Assembly (NCBI RefSeq): GCF_011039175.1
Contig: NZ_JAAKEN010000014.1
Location: forward strand, 25,945 to 89,944
DNA from: Slackia sp. ZJ119
Lineage (GTDB): Bacteria > Actinomycetota > Coriobacteriia > Coriobacteriales > Eggerthellaceae
DNA length: 64,000 bases
Direction of reading: 5' to 3'
A program made the position numbers and the translations under genes. Positions 51,467 through 60,146 of the stretch are shown here, piece by piece. Numbering within the stretch: the first letter of the stretch is position 1; each line of letters opens with the position of its first letter. The notes under the pieces are model-generated. The model saw only the letters and a program-made list of their open reading frames with translations, made no database searches and was not told the DNA's origin.

Positions 51467-51624
51467 AACCGCTCCTTCTCGCCCGCAGTAAAACCCTTGC
51501 CTTTATTGTAGCCCTTCAGGGGGCCGGCAAGAGGACGACGTCGGCGCCGCCAGCCCCAAACCCGCCTGGCAGCGCCCGGCGGACCCAGGGCTGGCAGAAC
51601 CGCCTCCCCTCCCCCAGCCCCGCG

Positions 51625-52806
51625 TCAGCTCCCCAAGCGTATCCTCCAGCCTTGCCCGTAGTCTTCGCGGTGGTAGTAGACGACGTCTTTTGCCGTGAGG
51701 TTGCACGCCATCGTCCATTCCGTCGTCTCGCCGTCGGGGTAGTTTTTCTTGCTGACGCTTTCCATCGCGTCGCGCAGCCGCTGCTCGTCCCACGCTCCAC
51801 CGCTGTCCAGCTGGTCGCGAAGCGCCGCGAACCTGTCGTGCGACTGGCTTGTGCCGATTCCCTTTTTCGGTCCGTCCGAGAGGTAGAAATTGGTCGCGAC
51901 GTCGCTTTCGACGACCTGCATCTCGTTGTCGACGTATTCGACGACTGCGCCGTTTCCCTCGGCATCGGCTATCGCGAAGTGCACCATGAGGCCCATCGAT
52001 CCATGAAGGTCGTGCGCCGCCAGAACGTCCAGCGCCTCTTCCACGTTCGCCGCCGCATCGAGCAGCAGGCGGACGGCGGTCGTCGTCGTCAGGTCCGGCT
52101 TGTCGGTGGCCTGGTCGATCGTGTCCGAGTCCTCGATCATGAGCGTCGCCACGGCAAGGCCCGCCTCGTTCATGCCGTCCAGCGGCGCAAAGAGGGCGGC
52201 TTGCGCGACGACCTCGTCCGGCATGTTCCCAAGCGCACTTCCCGCGGCCGACTTCAAGAAGTCGAGGTTCACGGTCGACACGCTGTCATAGCCTTCCGCG
52301 ACGTCATGCTCGACGATCAGGGCGTCGCAGCCGTGCCAATCGAAGTTCCTTCCGAACAAAACCCCCGCTTCCGCGTCCTTGACAAGAAGGGTCGAACAGC
52401 CCGCCCCTGCAAACAGCGAATCGGACGGAAGCGACGCCGCCATCCGTTCCTCCAGAAAGGAGACGACTTCCGCATCGCTTGAGGCGCCGCCCTGTGCGAC
52501 GAACTCTGAGAGCCCTCTGTCCCCGCTCACCTTCGTCATCGAAAGTCCCGGAGCCAGCTCTTCCATCGAATGACCTGGGGTTACATCCGTCACATCGTGC
52601 TGGGCGGCACGATTGGCGTCGCCTTCTTCTTGTTGGACGACATGATCGGCGCCGCCCTTTTCGTTTTTGTGCGGCAGCTCGGCCTGTTCCGTCGAAGCCG
52701 TCTGCCCGCCACAGCCCGACAAGGCGAGCAGAAGCGCAAAGGCCGCAGCCGCGATCAAGGCCGCGCCGACCCTCGCGCCCGATCCGATTCCTTTGTGCGC
52801 GATCAT
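51625..52806 (-). CDS. Lipoprotein linear-amide C-N hydrolase (peptidase C45-like)
   Basis: A 393-residue exported protein. The N-terminal signal ends LLLALSGCGG, a lipobox, so it is a membrane-anchored lipoprotein. After a low-complexity linker (about residues 35-75) comes the C45/acyl-transferase fold. AGAGCSTLLVKDAEAGVLFGRNFDW holds the nucleophile cysteine (about residue 138) and the N-D-W motif; FAPLDGMNEAGLAV and SHDRFAALRDQL follow. Relatives hydrolyse amide bonds of penicillin-, bile-salt- or N-acyl-type substrates. ATG 52806 overlaps the previous gene by 4 bp. It is last in an operon with an ABC transporter and a cyclophilin-like lipoprotein. Confidence 0.82.
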   Translation of the reverse strand: MIAHKGIGSGARVGAALIAAAAFALLLALSGCGGQTASTEQAELPHKNEKGGADHVVQQEEGDANRAAQHDVTDVTPGHSMEELAPGLSMTKVSGDRGLSEFVAQGGASSDAEVVSFLEERMAASLPSDSLFAGAGCSTLLVKDAEAGVLFGRNFDWHGCDALIVEHDVAEGYDSVSTVNLDFLKSAAGSALGNMPDEVVAQAALFAPLDGMNEAGLAVATLMIEDSDTIDQATDKPDLTTTTAVRLLLDAAANVEEALDVLAAHDLHGSMGLMVHFAIADAEGNGAVVEYVDNEMQVVESDVATNFYLSDGPKKGIGTSQSHDRFAALRDQLDSGGAWDEQRLRDAMESVSKKNYPDGETTEWTMACNLTAKDVVYYHREDYGQGWRIRLGS

Positions 52807-53483
52807 GAACGCTCGTTTTTGATGATGGTGATGTCGACGTCCCCGTCGCCAAGGGCCGCAGCCAGCCCGTCGACGTCTTGGATGGTCCCGACGTGCGTGT
52901 AGGATCCGTCGAGCGGGGCGTCCTCGTACACCAGGATCAGCCGATCGGGCCCGTCGAGCAGAACGTCGCCGGCCTGGGCGCTTTCCAGGGGCTCGGGGTC
53001 TTCGGACACCCCGGTCGCCATGTCGTAGTACTTCCAAACGCCGTCCCGATCATGGCTCGGCGGCAGCGCCATGCGGCTGGAAGGAACCAGCGCAAGCAGC
53101 TCCCTCGACGTCGCAGTGTCGTCCATGACCAGGTCGTATTGTGCGCCGTTGAAGCTCAGCGTTATGACGGGCAGCGCATCGGACGTCTCCGCCGCATCGG
53201 ACGCCTGCTCCGCGGCGGCAGGCGCCTGCTCCGTTTCATCCGACGCCTGCCCCGCCTCGTTCGATGCCGACTCTGCGGCAGAAGGCTCCGCGGCCTCGTC
53301 GCTTGCCGTGCTCGCCGCGCTCGCCGCCGGCGCGGCATCGCCCTCGGCGCCAGAGCCCGCTTCGCCTTGCGAGCATCCGGCCAGCGTCAAGGCCAGGCAC
53401 AAGGCCGCGGCCGCGGCGCAGACGGCAACGGGGCTTTTCGCGCCGGTGTCGGTTGTTTTCTTTCTTTTTTGCAATAGTTTCAT
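52803..53483 (-). CDS. Cyclophilin-like-fold lipoprotein
   Basis: A 226-residue exported protein with a basic start, hydrophobic stretch and lipobox LTLAGCS at about residues 31-37. Residues 40-100 are Ala/Ser/Glu-rich linker with repeats such as ASDEAAEPSAAE. The C-terminal domain (about 105-226) is cyclophilin-like: ITLSFNGAQYDLVMDDTATSRELLALVP, GVWKYYDMA, AGDVLLDGPDRLILVYED and GDGDVDITI. Such proteins lack clear isomerase residues and probably bind ligand. It follows the permease by 40 bp and overlaps the hydrolase. A paralogue is encoded at 57000-57677. Confidence 0.8.
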   Translation of the reverse strand: MKLLQKRKKTTDTGAKSPVAVCAAAAALCLALTLAGCSQGEAGSGAEGDAAPAASAASTASDEAAEPSAAESASNEAGQASDETEQAPAAAEQASDAAETSDALPVITLSFNGAQYDLVMDDTATSRELLALVPSSRMALPPSHDRDGVWKYYDMATGVSEDPEPLESAQAGDVLLDGPDRLILVYEDAPLDGSYTHVGTIQDVDGLAAALGDGDVDITIIKNERS

Positions 53484-53523
53484 TGCTGTTCCTTTCTTCT
53501 TGGAGCTTTTGGGCGCTGTCCTG

Positions 53524-55884
53524 TCAGGTCTGACTCATCAGCTTCGCGGGCTCGACTCGAGCGATGCTTCGAGAACATATCCAAGCGGATGCCGTCAGCA
53601 AAAGAATGGTGGCAAGGGGCGGAACGAGGACGGTCGCGGGGCTGCTGGGAGTTGCGAGGCCGGCTATCCCGAAGGACCTGAACAGCTCCGACAGAAGCGG
53701 ATCTGCCAGCATCGACGCGAGCAGCCCTCCAACAGCGACCCCGACCAGCGACACGAGCGCAAACCGGCACGCAAACGACGCCCTCAGCCTTCGGCCCGCA
53801 AGGCCGAGGGTCTTGCAGACGGCGATGTCCCGCAGTTCAGACTGTACTAATTTCGTCGCAGTCAACCAACACGTCAAAAAGATGAGGACCGCCGCGAACG
53901 CATACATGGCGACGACGATCGAGCGCATCGCGAACACAAGCCCGGCAAGGCCCGACCACGAATTGTCGTGGACGTGGAGGTCCCCGCCATAGGTCGCCGC
54001 AAGCTCCGCGACCAGGCCGTCCCGCGCTTCGACGTCATCCAAGACATAATGCTTGCACCAAAGGCCCGCCTCGGCGTTCGGAAACCGCGCGAACCCCTGC
54101 GAGCTCATCGCCATGTTGTTGCCCATGCCGTTGGCGCACTGGTATATGCCCGACACGGTGAAGGCCTCCTGGCCGCCCGCATAGCCCACCGTCACCTCGT
54201 CGCCGACGTGCGCCCCGATGTCGGACGCGACATACTCGGTAACCGCCAGCTCGCTGTCGTCGTTCGGAGGCGAGCCGGCCGTCATGTGCAGCCTGTTCGG
54301 CTCGTCGATCACGTTCGCGGTGCAATCCCACCCCTGGACGGTCATATGGGGCATGGCGAGCATGAACGACTCGGCGATTCCGGCACGTTCGTCAACGAGC
54401 GCGTCCACCTCGTCCAGAGAGACCTGGCCGACAGGCTGCACGCCAAGATCGTGCTCCGCAACGCTGAAATAGTCCATCAGCCCCTCGCCCTCGGGACCGA
54501 CCCACGCATCGATCCGGCCCACGAAGGTCAGAAGCATCGCGATGACGACGGCGACCAGCAGCGTCCCGACATAGCTGGCCTTGTTGGCCAGAACGGCGCG
54601 AGCCGCCATGCCTAAGACCAGAAGCCTCTTGTTGAGCAAACCCGCGCAGGCCGTGCTCGCGGCGGTTGTGCAACGCGCAACACCATAAGGCTCTGACCAG
54701 GGCTTTCGAAGCCGAGAAGCCCTCAGATGCACGAACGCGAGCATGGCCGCCAGCACAAGCGCCAGGGCGGCAAGGGCCACAGGCGCCGGCAGCGGCGGCG
54801 GATTGATCCCCGTCGAAGCCGCCATGAGCCCTTGGACGAGGCGCAACGCCGCGCAGGACAGCACGCTTCCCAACAGGCAGCCGACGACGAGGGCCCCGCA
54901 ATAAGGAAGGCAGAAGATCGCCTGGAGCCTTCGCGCCGTGATGCCGAGCGTCCTCAAGACGGCGAAGTTCTCCTGGTCCTGCGCCAGGCTCATGGATATG
55001 GCGTGCCCGACGACCACCAGACACACCAAGCAGCCGACGATCGAGAACGCCGTCAAGAACCCCGCCACGACGTTTTGCATGAGCAGCATGAAGTTCGCTA
55101 TCGTCTCGCGCGTGTAGATGAACTCGGCGAAGCTGGGCACGGACGTGTTCTCGACGATCTGGCGCACAAGGTCTTCCGAAGTCAGCGCGGCGCCCTCGGC
55201 CACAGACACGTGGATCATCGCGCCCGGCTGCGCCATGCGATCGACCTCGGGCGTCTCCTCGATCACGCCCTCGATGCGCCGGTAGTCCGACTCGTTGACG
55301 ATGAACGACTTCATCTCCATCATGGAGCTTCCCATGAACGGGTCTTCGAAGAAGCCGGCGACGCGCAGGGCTTCTTTCTTGCCGCCCCTTGCGATGTCGA
55401 ACGTGATCACGTCGCCGACGCCGATGCCGCATTCGGAAGACAGGGTGGGCGACACGTACACCGTCCCCTGCGGGGGATCGACCGCACGGCCCTCGCCGCC
55501 GGACGCATCGGGCGCAGAATCCAGCGCCCGGTAGGGCTGCTCGCGGCTCGAAGGCGTCAGGAGCTGGCCGGGCGTGTCCGAGACGTAGTCGAGCGCGGAA
55601 TAATCGGCGTAGACCAGCGGCTGCTCGTCGACGACGCCTGCGCCCGGCTGCGCGGCGATCTCGGAGGCAAGATCGGCCGCCTCGGCCCCTTCGACCCAGC
55701 AGGTGACGTCGCCGAAGCCCAGCCGCTCCATCTGCCCTTCGAGATGTTCTCGGGCGTTCGTGGAGATCGAAGCGCCGCAGACCAGCAGAAGCGACATGAG
55801 CAGCGACAGCGCCACAATGGACACGAACGCTCCAGGACGGCGCTTGACCTGGGATTTTGTCAGAAGAGAGGACAGCCGGGCCAT
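53524..55884 (-). CDS. FtsX-like ABC transporter permease
   Basis: A 786-residue protein with the MacB/FtsX layout: one helix near residues 20-40 (FVSIVALSLLMSLLLVCG), a large extracellular domain, then two groups of helices (about 270-375 and 420-460, and 660-770) and a second extracellular domain. These permeases do not pump across the bilayer but use mechanical force to move or process substrates outside. It begins 3 bp after the ATPase stop, so they form one complex, likely with the two lipoproteins that follow. Confidence 0.87.
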   Translation of the reverse strand: MARLSSLLTKSQVKRRPGAFVSIVALSLLMSLLLVCGASISTNAREHLEGQMERLGFGDVTCWVEGAEAADLASEIAAQPGAGVVDEQPLVYADYSALDYVSDTPGQLLTPSSREQPYRALDSAPDASGGEGRAVDPPQGTVYVSPTLSSECGIGVGDVITFDIARGGKKEALRVAGFFEDPFMGSSMMEMKSFIVNESDYRRIEGVIEETPEVDRMAQPGAMIHVSVAEGAALTSEDLVRQIVENTSVPSFAEFIYTRETIANFMLLMQNVVAGFLTAFSIVGCLVCLVVVGHAISMSLAQDQENFAVLRTLGITARRLQAIFCLPYCGALVVGCLLGSVLSCAALRLVQGLMAASTGINPPPLPAPVALAALALVLAAMLAFVHLRASRLRKPWSEPYGVARCTTAASTACAGLLNKRLLVLGMAARAVLANKASYVGTLLVAVVIAMLLTFVGRIDAWVGPEGEGLMDYFSVAEHDLGVQPVGQVSLDEVDALVDERAGIAESFMLAMPHMTVQGWDCTANVIDEPNRLHMTAGSPPNDDSELAVTEYVASDIGAHVGDEVTVGYAGGQEAFTVSGIYQCANGMGNNMAMSSQGFARFPNAEAGLWCKHYVLDDVEARDGLVAELAATYGGDLHVHDNSWSGLAGLVFAMRSIVVAMYAFAAVLIFLTCWLTATKLVQSELRDIAVCKTLGLAGRRLRASFACRFALVSLVGVAVGGLLASMLADPLLSELFRSFGIAGLATPSSPATVLVPPLATILLLTASAWICSRSIARVEPAKLMSQT

Positions 55885-55887
55885 GCG

Positions 55888-56682
55888 CTACCATCCCTGG
55901 TCCGCAAGCCAGCCGACGACTTCCTTTTCCCGGGCGTCCGAATCGGCCTTGTCATACGCCCCGATCTTCAACTCGCCTTCGACGGAGCCGTCGCGCAGAT
56001 AGACGATCCTCGTTGCCCGCAGCGCCGCCTTGACGTCGTGGGTGACCATGAGGATCGTCTGCCCTTTGGCGTTGCGCTCGCAGAGGATGTCGAGCAGCTC
56101 TTCCGAGTTGGCCTGGTTCAGTGCGCCGGTCGGCTCGTCCGCGAAGACGATGCTCGGCTCGCAGACGAGCGCACGGGCAACGGCCGCACGCTGCGCCTCG
56201 CCGCCCGACACCTGGTTCGGCAGATGGCGGGCCACCGATTCGATGCCCAGAGCCCGCACGAGCGCGTCGGCCTTGTCGCGTGCCTGCGCATCGGTCAGGT
56301 TCGGGCTGAGCAAGCCGGCGACGAGGACGTTTTCGTGCAGAGTGAGGTTGCTGACCAGGCGCGGCGCCTGGAAGACGAACCCGAAGCTCGCCGCACGCAT
56401 GTCCGACATCCGCCGGTCAGAGAGCTGCGCGAAGCTCGCGCCTTCGTAGGCGACCTCGCCCGCATCGACGCTTTCAAGCCCGCTCATGCAGTTGAGCAGC
56501 GTCGTCTTCCCCGCGCCCGAAGGCCCCATGACCACCGTGAAGTCCCCGGTGAAGACGTCGACGGAGACGCCGCAAAGGACGTCGTTCGAACCTGCAGCGC
56601 CGCCATAGCTTTTGCGGACGTTCTCGGCCGACACGACGACGTGGCCCGAACGGCGTTTCGCTGCATTGTCCTGTAAAGTCAT
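55888..56682 (-). CDS. ABC transporter ATPase (LolD/MacB type)
   Basis: A 264-residue subunit. Walker A is VVMGPSGAGKTTLLNC, with Q-loop FGFVFQAP, signature VSGGEAQRAAVARAL, Walker B SIVFADEPTGALN and H-loop LMVTHDVKAALRA. Sequence and partner permease place it in the LolD/MacB/FtsE group. The start at ATG 56682 is preceded by GACGGGG; a longer frame would include sequence of another kind. It is the first gene of a four-gene operon that ends with the C45-like hydrolase. The promoter lies in the repeat-rich region before 57000. Confidence 0.9.
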   Translation of the reverse strand: MTLQDNAAKRRSGHVVVSAENVRKSYGGAAGSNDVLCGVSVDVFTGDFTVVMGPSGAGKTTLLNCMSGLESVDAGEVAYEGASFAQLSDRRMSDMRAASFGFVFQAPRLVSNLTLHENVLVAGLLSPNLTDAQARDKADALVRALGIESVARHLPNQVSGGEAQRAAVARALVCEPSIVFADEPTGALNQANSEELLDILCERNAKGQTILMVTHDVKAALRATRIVYLRDGSVEGELKIGAYDKADSDAREKEVVGWLADQGW

Positions 56683-56776
56683 TCGCCCCGTCCAATCGAG
56701 ATTCGGGTTTTCGGCTGCCCGGCAAGTATCCAAGGAACGGCAAGAATATACAAATACTTCTGTCACATACGATTTT

Positions 56777-56884
56777 ATGCTTGTTGGGCATAGAATAGGA
56801 AGGTGCCGAGGGGTGATGAGCCGGCCTCTTCTGCCGGCTTCCGCCCTCGTCCCTCTGTCAGCTCATTCATGCTTGCTAGGCATA
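56777..56884. repeat. Paired ATGCTTG repeats and a degenerate copy of the palindrome family
   Basis: ATGCTTGTTGGGCATA (56777-56792) and ATGCTTGCTAGGCATA (56869-56884) are direct repeats with 14/16 matches; each is itself an ATGC/GCAT dyad. Between them, about 56801-56863, is a stem (GAGCCGGC and GCCGGCTTC) whose right flank CGTCCCTCTGTCAGCT repeats the edge of palindrome copies A and B. The pair is in the region between the divergent ABC operon and the lipoprotein gene, so it may be regulatory. Confidence 0.55.
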
Positions 56885-56999
56885 TATTTCTATTCCTTAT
56901 AGCAATTTGACATTTCATGCGACTCACGCCAGAATTGGGCGGCGTGATGACAACCGGTCAAAACGAGCCTGCCATCTGGGCGTAAGGAGGCCTCATCCC

Positions 57000-57677
57000 A
57001 TGAAAACGCAGAAGCCGGCGGCGGTGCTGTGCGCCCTCGCCCTTTCGGTCGGGCTCTTCGGATGCGGCGGAGGCCCCGACGATGTCCAAAACCACACCGA
57101 CGCCCAGGCCGTTCAGGCAGAAAGCGGCGAAGCAGCAGACGCGCCCGACGCATCCCCCGCCGCCGGGCAGGAGCCTGCCACGGGCGAAGCATCTGCCAGC
57201 GGGACGCTCGACGGGCAGAACGAGGCCGCCAGCGCCGAGCCTGCCGAACAGGAATCGCCCGCCGAGTCTGCAGAACCTGCCGAATCCGCAAAGCCCGCCG
57301 AACAAGAGGAAGGACGCGAGATGGACCGGTTCTACCTGCACGTGAACGGCCAGACGCTGCCTGTGGCGGCGTCGCGCAACAGCTCTTCGGACGCGCTGAT
57401 CGACCTTCTCGCCGAAGGAGACGTCACCGTCGACGCCCACGACTACGGCAGCTTCGAGAAGGTGGGAAGCCTGCCGCAAAGCCTGCCCGCCAACGACGAA
57501 CAGATAACGACGAAGCCGGGCGACGTGATCTTGTACCAGGGCAACCAGATAACGGTGTATTACGGTACCAACAGCTGGTCCCTCACCAGGCTGGGCAAGG
57601 TCGAGGACACAAGCGCCGAAGAACTCAAGCAGATCCTCGGCAACGGAGACGTCGAGATCCGCCTGTCTTTGGACTAG
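57000..57677 (+). CDS. Cyclophilin-like-fold lipoprotein, second copy
   Basis: A 225-residue exported protein: a signal sequence with lipobox VGLFGCG (about residues 17-23), an Ala/Glu/Pro-rich linker (about 30-105, with repeats of AEPAEQE and AESAKPAE type) and a cyclophilin-like domain (about 108-225; FYLHVNGQTLPVAASRNSSSDALIDLL, TKPGDVILYQGNQITVYYG, ILGNGDVEIRL). It resembles the lipoprotein at 52803-53483 in layout, so the two probably arose by duplication around the ABC operon. TAAGGAGG sits before ATG 57000. Its role is unknown; a ligand-binding partner of the ABC system is a guess. Confidence 0.8.
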   Translation: MKTQKPAAVLCALALSVGLFGCGGGPDDVQNHTDAQAVQAESGEAADAPDASPAAGQEPATGEASASGTLDGQNEAASAEPAEQESPAESAEPAESAKPAEQEEGREMDRFYLHVNGQTLPVAASRNSSSDALIDLLAEGDVTVDAHDYGSFEKVGSLPQSLPANDEQITTKPGDVILYQGNQITVYYGTNSWSLTRLGKVEDTSAEELKQILGNGDVEIRLSLD

Positions 57678-58483
57678 CAGGCGGCGTCGACCACATTCTG
57701 CCGAAGGCCTCACATTCGTTCCACCCCTTGCAGCAAGGATCGCGGTGAATGCGCCCTCGAACTGCAAGCATCGAATACATGTCCGATGAAAAATCGGCTG
57801 ATTCGTAGCACGAAAGTAACGTTAGTATTTTGACCAGGCCTTTTATCTTGAGCAGAAGTCGGAGCATTCGCGGCACTGCCCCTGAATGCAGCTTTTCTTC
57901 GGAAAACAGCGGACATTCGTTGGACCCTTGCAATCCGGCCGGACATTCCTTGCGCTTTTGCAGCGAGAGTCGAAACAATGTCCGAATTTCACCGAACACC
58001 TCACATTCGCCCCGTCGCTTGCGGCAGGACTCGCGATGAATGTGAACGCGAGCGCTGCAAGAGCGCAGGCCGCAGCCAATCACAACAGGCAAATTCGAAA
58101 AACAACCGACAGATCATTTGAAAAAACGATGACTGATCGATTAAAATGCAGAAATGACGATTATCCAGGCGGCTCGGCTGCTTTCGACGAGGAAAAGAGG
58201 GCATTCTGCACGCCTCCCGTCTTCCTTGCCGAAACCCTTTTCGCTGGTGTGCAGGGGGCGCCGGAAAGCCGTTGATGTTAACGGAACGGCCAGCTCCTTT
58301 GGCCCTATGATGGACCCTATGATATTGAGTGGTTTCCTTATATATGAGAAAACCACTCAGCGCTATCAGTAAGCCCCGCATGGACGGAATTCGGCAACTT
58401 CTCGAAGCGATCCCGAACGTGCCACCTAAATCGCAGCAGACGGCGCCTCCCGCCTCTTCCCCAGCGCCAGCCAGCAACGGCGG
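57678..58483. other. 806-bp region without a firm gene: degenerate repeats and a hairpin
   Basis: Two diverged copies of an about 60-bp unit occur at 57708-57770 and 58006-58065, both starting CCTCACATTCG and ending near GAATG. More ACATTCG-type words lie between (57909-57960). A hairpin (TGAGTGGTTT 58326-58335, AAACCACTCA 58350-58359) is near the end. A minus frame 57843-58079 is Cys-rich; see findings. I see no ribosome-supported gene. Confidence 0.45.
58326..58359. terminator. Stem-loop near the end of the gap
   Basis: Perfect 10-bp arms TGAGTGGTTT and AAACCACTCA enclose a 14-nt AT-rich loop. It could be a bidirectional terminator, but it is not followed by a T-run. Tandem CCCTATGAT words precede it (58303-58323). 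Confidence 0.35.
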
Positions 58484-59512
58484 TCAGTCGGCGTAGCGCC
58501 CCTGGCCGTCGTCGGTCCAAACGGTGCCCGCCTGCGCGGCGATTTCGGCGGCGGTCACTTCCCGGCCGCCGTCGTCCAGGTCGACGATCTTGTAGCGCAT
58601 GTTGCCGATCCCCAGCTCAGCCATGTAGGTCAGCTGCCGGAGGCCGTGGCGCGACTCGATGCGCTCCACCATGTCGCGGCGCACGTCGGGCGGCATGGCG
58701 TAGACGATGTCGACGCACGCCTGGTCGACCGCCAGCATGTCGAGCGATGACAGGATGCCGACGTCCGGCGTCACCACGGGCTGCGCCGCCGTACCCTCGC
58801 AGTCGCAGCTGACCGACATGTTGCGCATCACGTTCACGAAGGCGACGTTGCGCCCGAAGTGATCGATCGCCGCCTTGGCCGACTCGGTCATGCGCTCCAT
58901 GAGCTCTTCTTCCGCAATGTCCCACATCTCGGAAGATCCGGGGGTGGTGTGGATCATCTTCTTGCCCACCTGCCCGTCAGCGCACCCGATGCCGATGTTT
59001 TTGTTGGAGCCGCCGAAGCCGCCCATGGCATGCCCCTTGAAATGCGTCAGCGCCAAAAGCGACTCGTAGCCGAGAAGGCCCTTGCCCACGGACATTTCCG
59101 TGAACCATTTGCCGCCATGCACCGGCAGCATCGCCGTGCCGTCGGCATCCATGATGTCCACCGGGGCGAACGTCCAGCCGTTCTCCCGAATCGTCTTTTC
59201 GTGCACCTCCGTGTTGTGGCGCCCGCCTTCGTAGTACGTGTTCGTTTCCACGATGGTGCCGGCGTCCAGGCGTTTTTGCATGAGCTCCTTGACCCAGGGG
59301 CGCGGGATGATGTTGGGGCCGTGCGGCTCGCCGGTGTGCAGCTTCACGGCCACTTTGCCCGCAAGCACGCCCGACACCTCGTCGTAGGCCTTCAGCAGCC
59401 CCTCGGGGCTCAGCTCGCGCGTGAAGTAAACGACCGATTCGCCGCCGCTGCGTTCGTCGAAGGGGATGTACACGTTTCCGCCAGTTCCAGGCGTGATGGC
59501 CTCTTTTGCCAC
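58484..59512 (-). CDS. DUF362-domain protein
   Basis: A 342-residue protein of the DUF362 family. It has VYFTRELSPEGLLKAY, VAVKLHTGEPHGPNIIPRPW, ALTHFKGHAMGGFGGSNKNIGIGC and VNVMRNMSVSCDCEG with CD-type cysteines. Relatives are linked to iron-sulfur or glycyl-radical-related metabolism but have no fixed function. There is no ferredoxin domain and no signal peptide, so it should be cytosolic. GAGAGGAGC precedes the GTG at 59512. It stands alone, 52 bp downstream of the DUF4230 pair on the same strand and possibly transcribed with it. Confidence 0.85.
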   Translation of the reverse strand: MAKEAITPGTGGNVYIPFDERSGGESVVYFTRELSPEGLLKAYDEVSGVLAGKVAVKLHTGEPHGPNIIPRPWVKELMQKRLDAGTIVETNTYYEGGRHNTEVHEKTIRENGWTFAPVDIMDADGTAMLPVHGGKWFTEMSVGKGLLGYESLLALTHFKGHAMGGFGGSNKNIGIGCADGQVGKKMIHTTPGSSEMWDIAEEELMERMTESAKAAIDHFGRNVAFVNVMRNMSVSCDCEGTAAQPVVTPDVGILSSLDMLAVDQACVDIVYAMPPDVRRDMVERIESRHGLRQLTYMAELGIGNMRYKIVDLDDGGREVTAAEIAAQAGTVWTDDGQGRYAD

Positions 59513-59564
59513 GTCCGCTCCTCTCTGTTTGGTTTCAGCATTCTTTCGGGCGAACCCTCCAGGC

Positions 59565-60146
59565 TTATTGCGCGTCTACGAACTCGACCTCGTAAACCTG
59601 GCCTAAAGGCTGGCCGACGCTTTGCACATATTGCCCAAGCAACGTCTGGGCGCGTTCCTTGGCTTGCGACATCAGGCCGACATCGCCCTCGGCAGACTTT
59701 TTCATCTCCTCTTGAGCCGTCTTGAACGCTTCCATCTGGTCCACCCTATCGATCGCCGTTAAAAGCCCTGTATCCTGGTAGATGTCAGAGACGCTCGACT
59801 CGTCGACGTCCGGAAGCCCCAGCACCTGGGCATCAGGAACTGCAATGGTGACGACGCCATTCTCGTTTGGGCCTGAAATCTTGACCTTCTTGACATCGAC
59901 CCCGAGAGTGACAATGCTGTCATACTCGAACCAGGCCTTCTTGTACCCGACGTTGATGCCAAACAGTATGTCTGTTCCGTCGTTGCGTATCTCGGCAACG
60001 TTATGGAACGTGCATTCGAGCGTCGCCAGCTCCGCTATCTCTTTGTAGCCTGAGAAATCGGGAGCCTTCTCATCGGTGCATGCAGAGAGGCAGAACGCTG
60101 CCATGCACCCAGCAAGCAGCAAGGCAATGATCTTATTCGCCTTCAT
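59565..60146 (-). CDS. DUF4230 lipoprotein
   Basis: A 193-residue protein with a signal and lipobox CLSACTD (about residues 19-25). Mature residues 35-185 match DUF4230: ELATLECTFHNVAEI, YKKAWFEYDSIVTLGVDVKKVKI, VTIAVPDAQVLGLPDVDESSV and RAQTLLGQYVQSVG. The family is common on bacterial surfaces, and its function is unknown. Its start overlaps the upstream DUF4230 gene by 14 bp, so the pair forms one unit. Confidence 0.83.
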   Translation of the reverse strand: MKANKIIALLLAGCMAAFCLSACTDEKAPDFSGYKEIAELATLECTFHNVAEIRNDGTDILFGINVGYKKAWFEYDSIVTLGVDVKKVKISGPNENGVVTIAVPDAQVLGLPDVDESSVSDIYQDTGLLTAIDRVDQMEAFKTAQEEMKKSAEGDVGLMSQAKERAQTLLGQYVQSVGQPLGQVYEVEFVDAQ

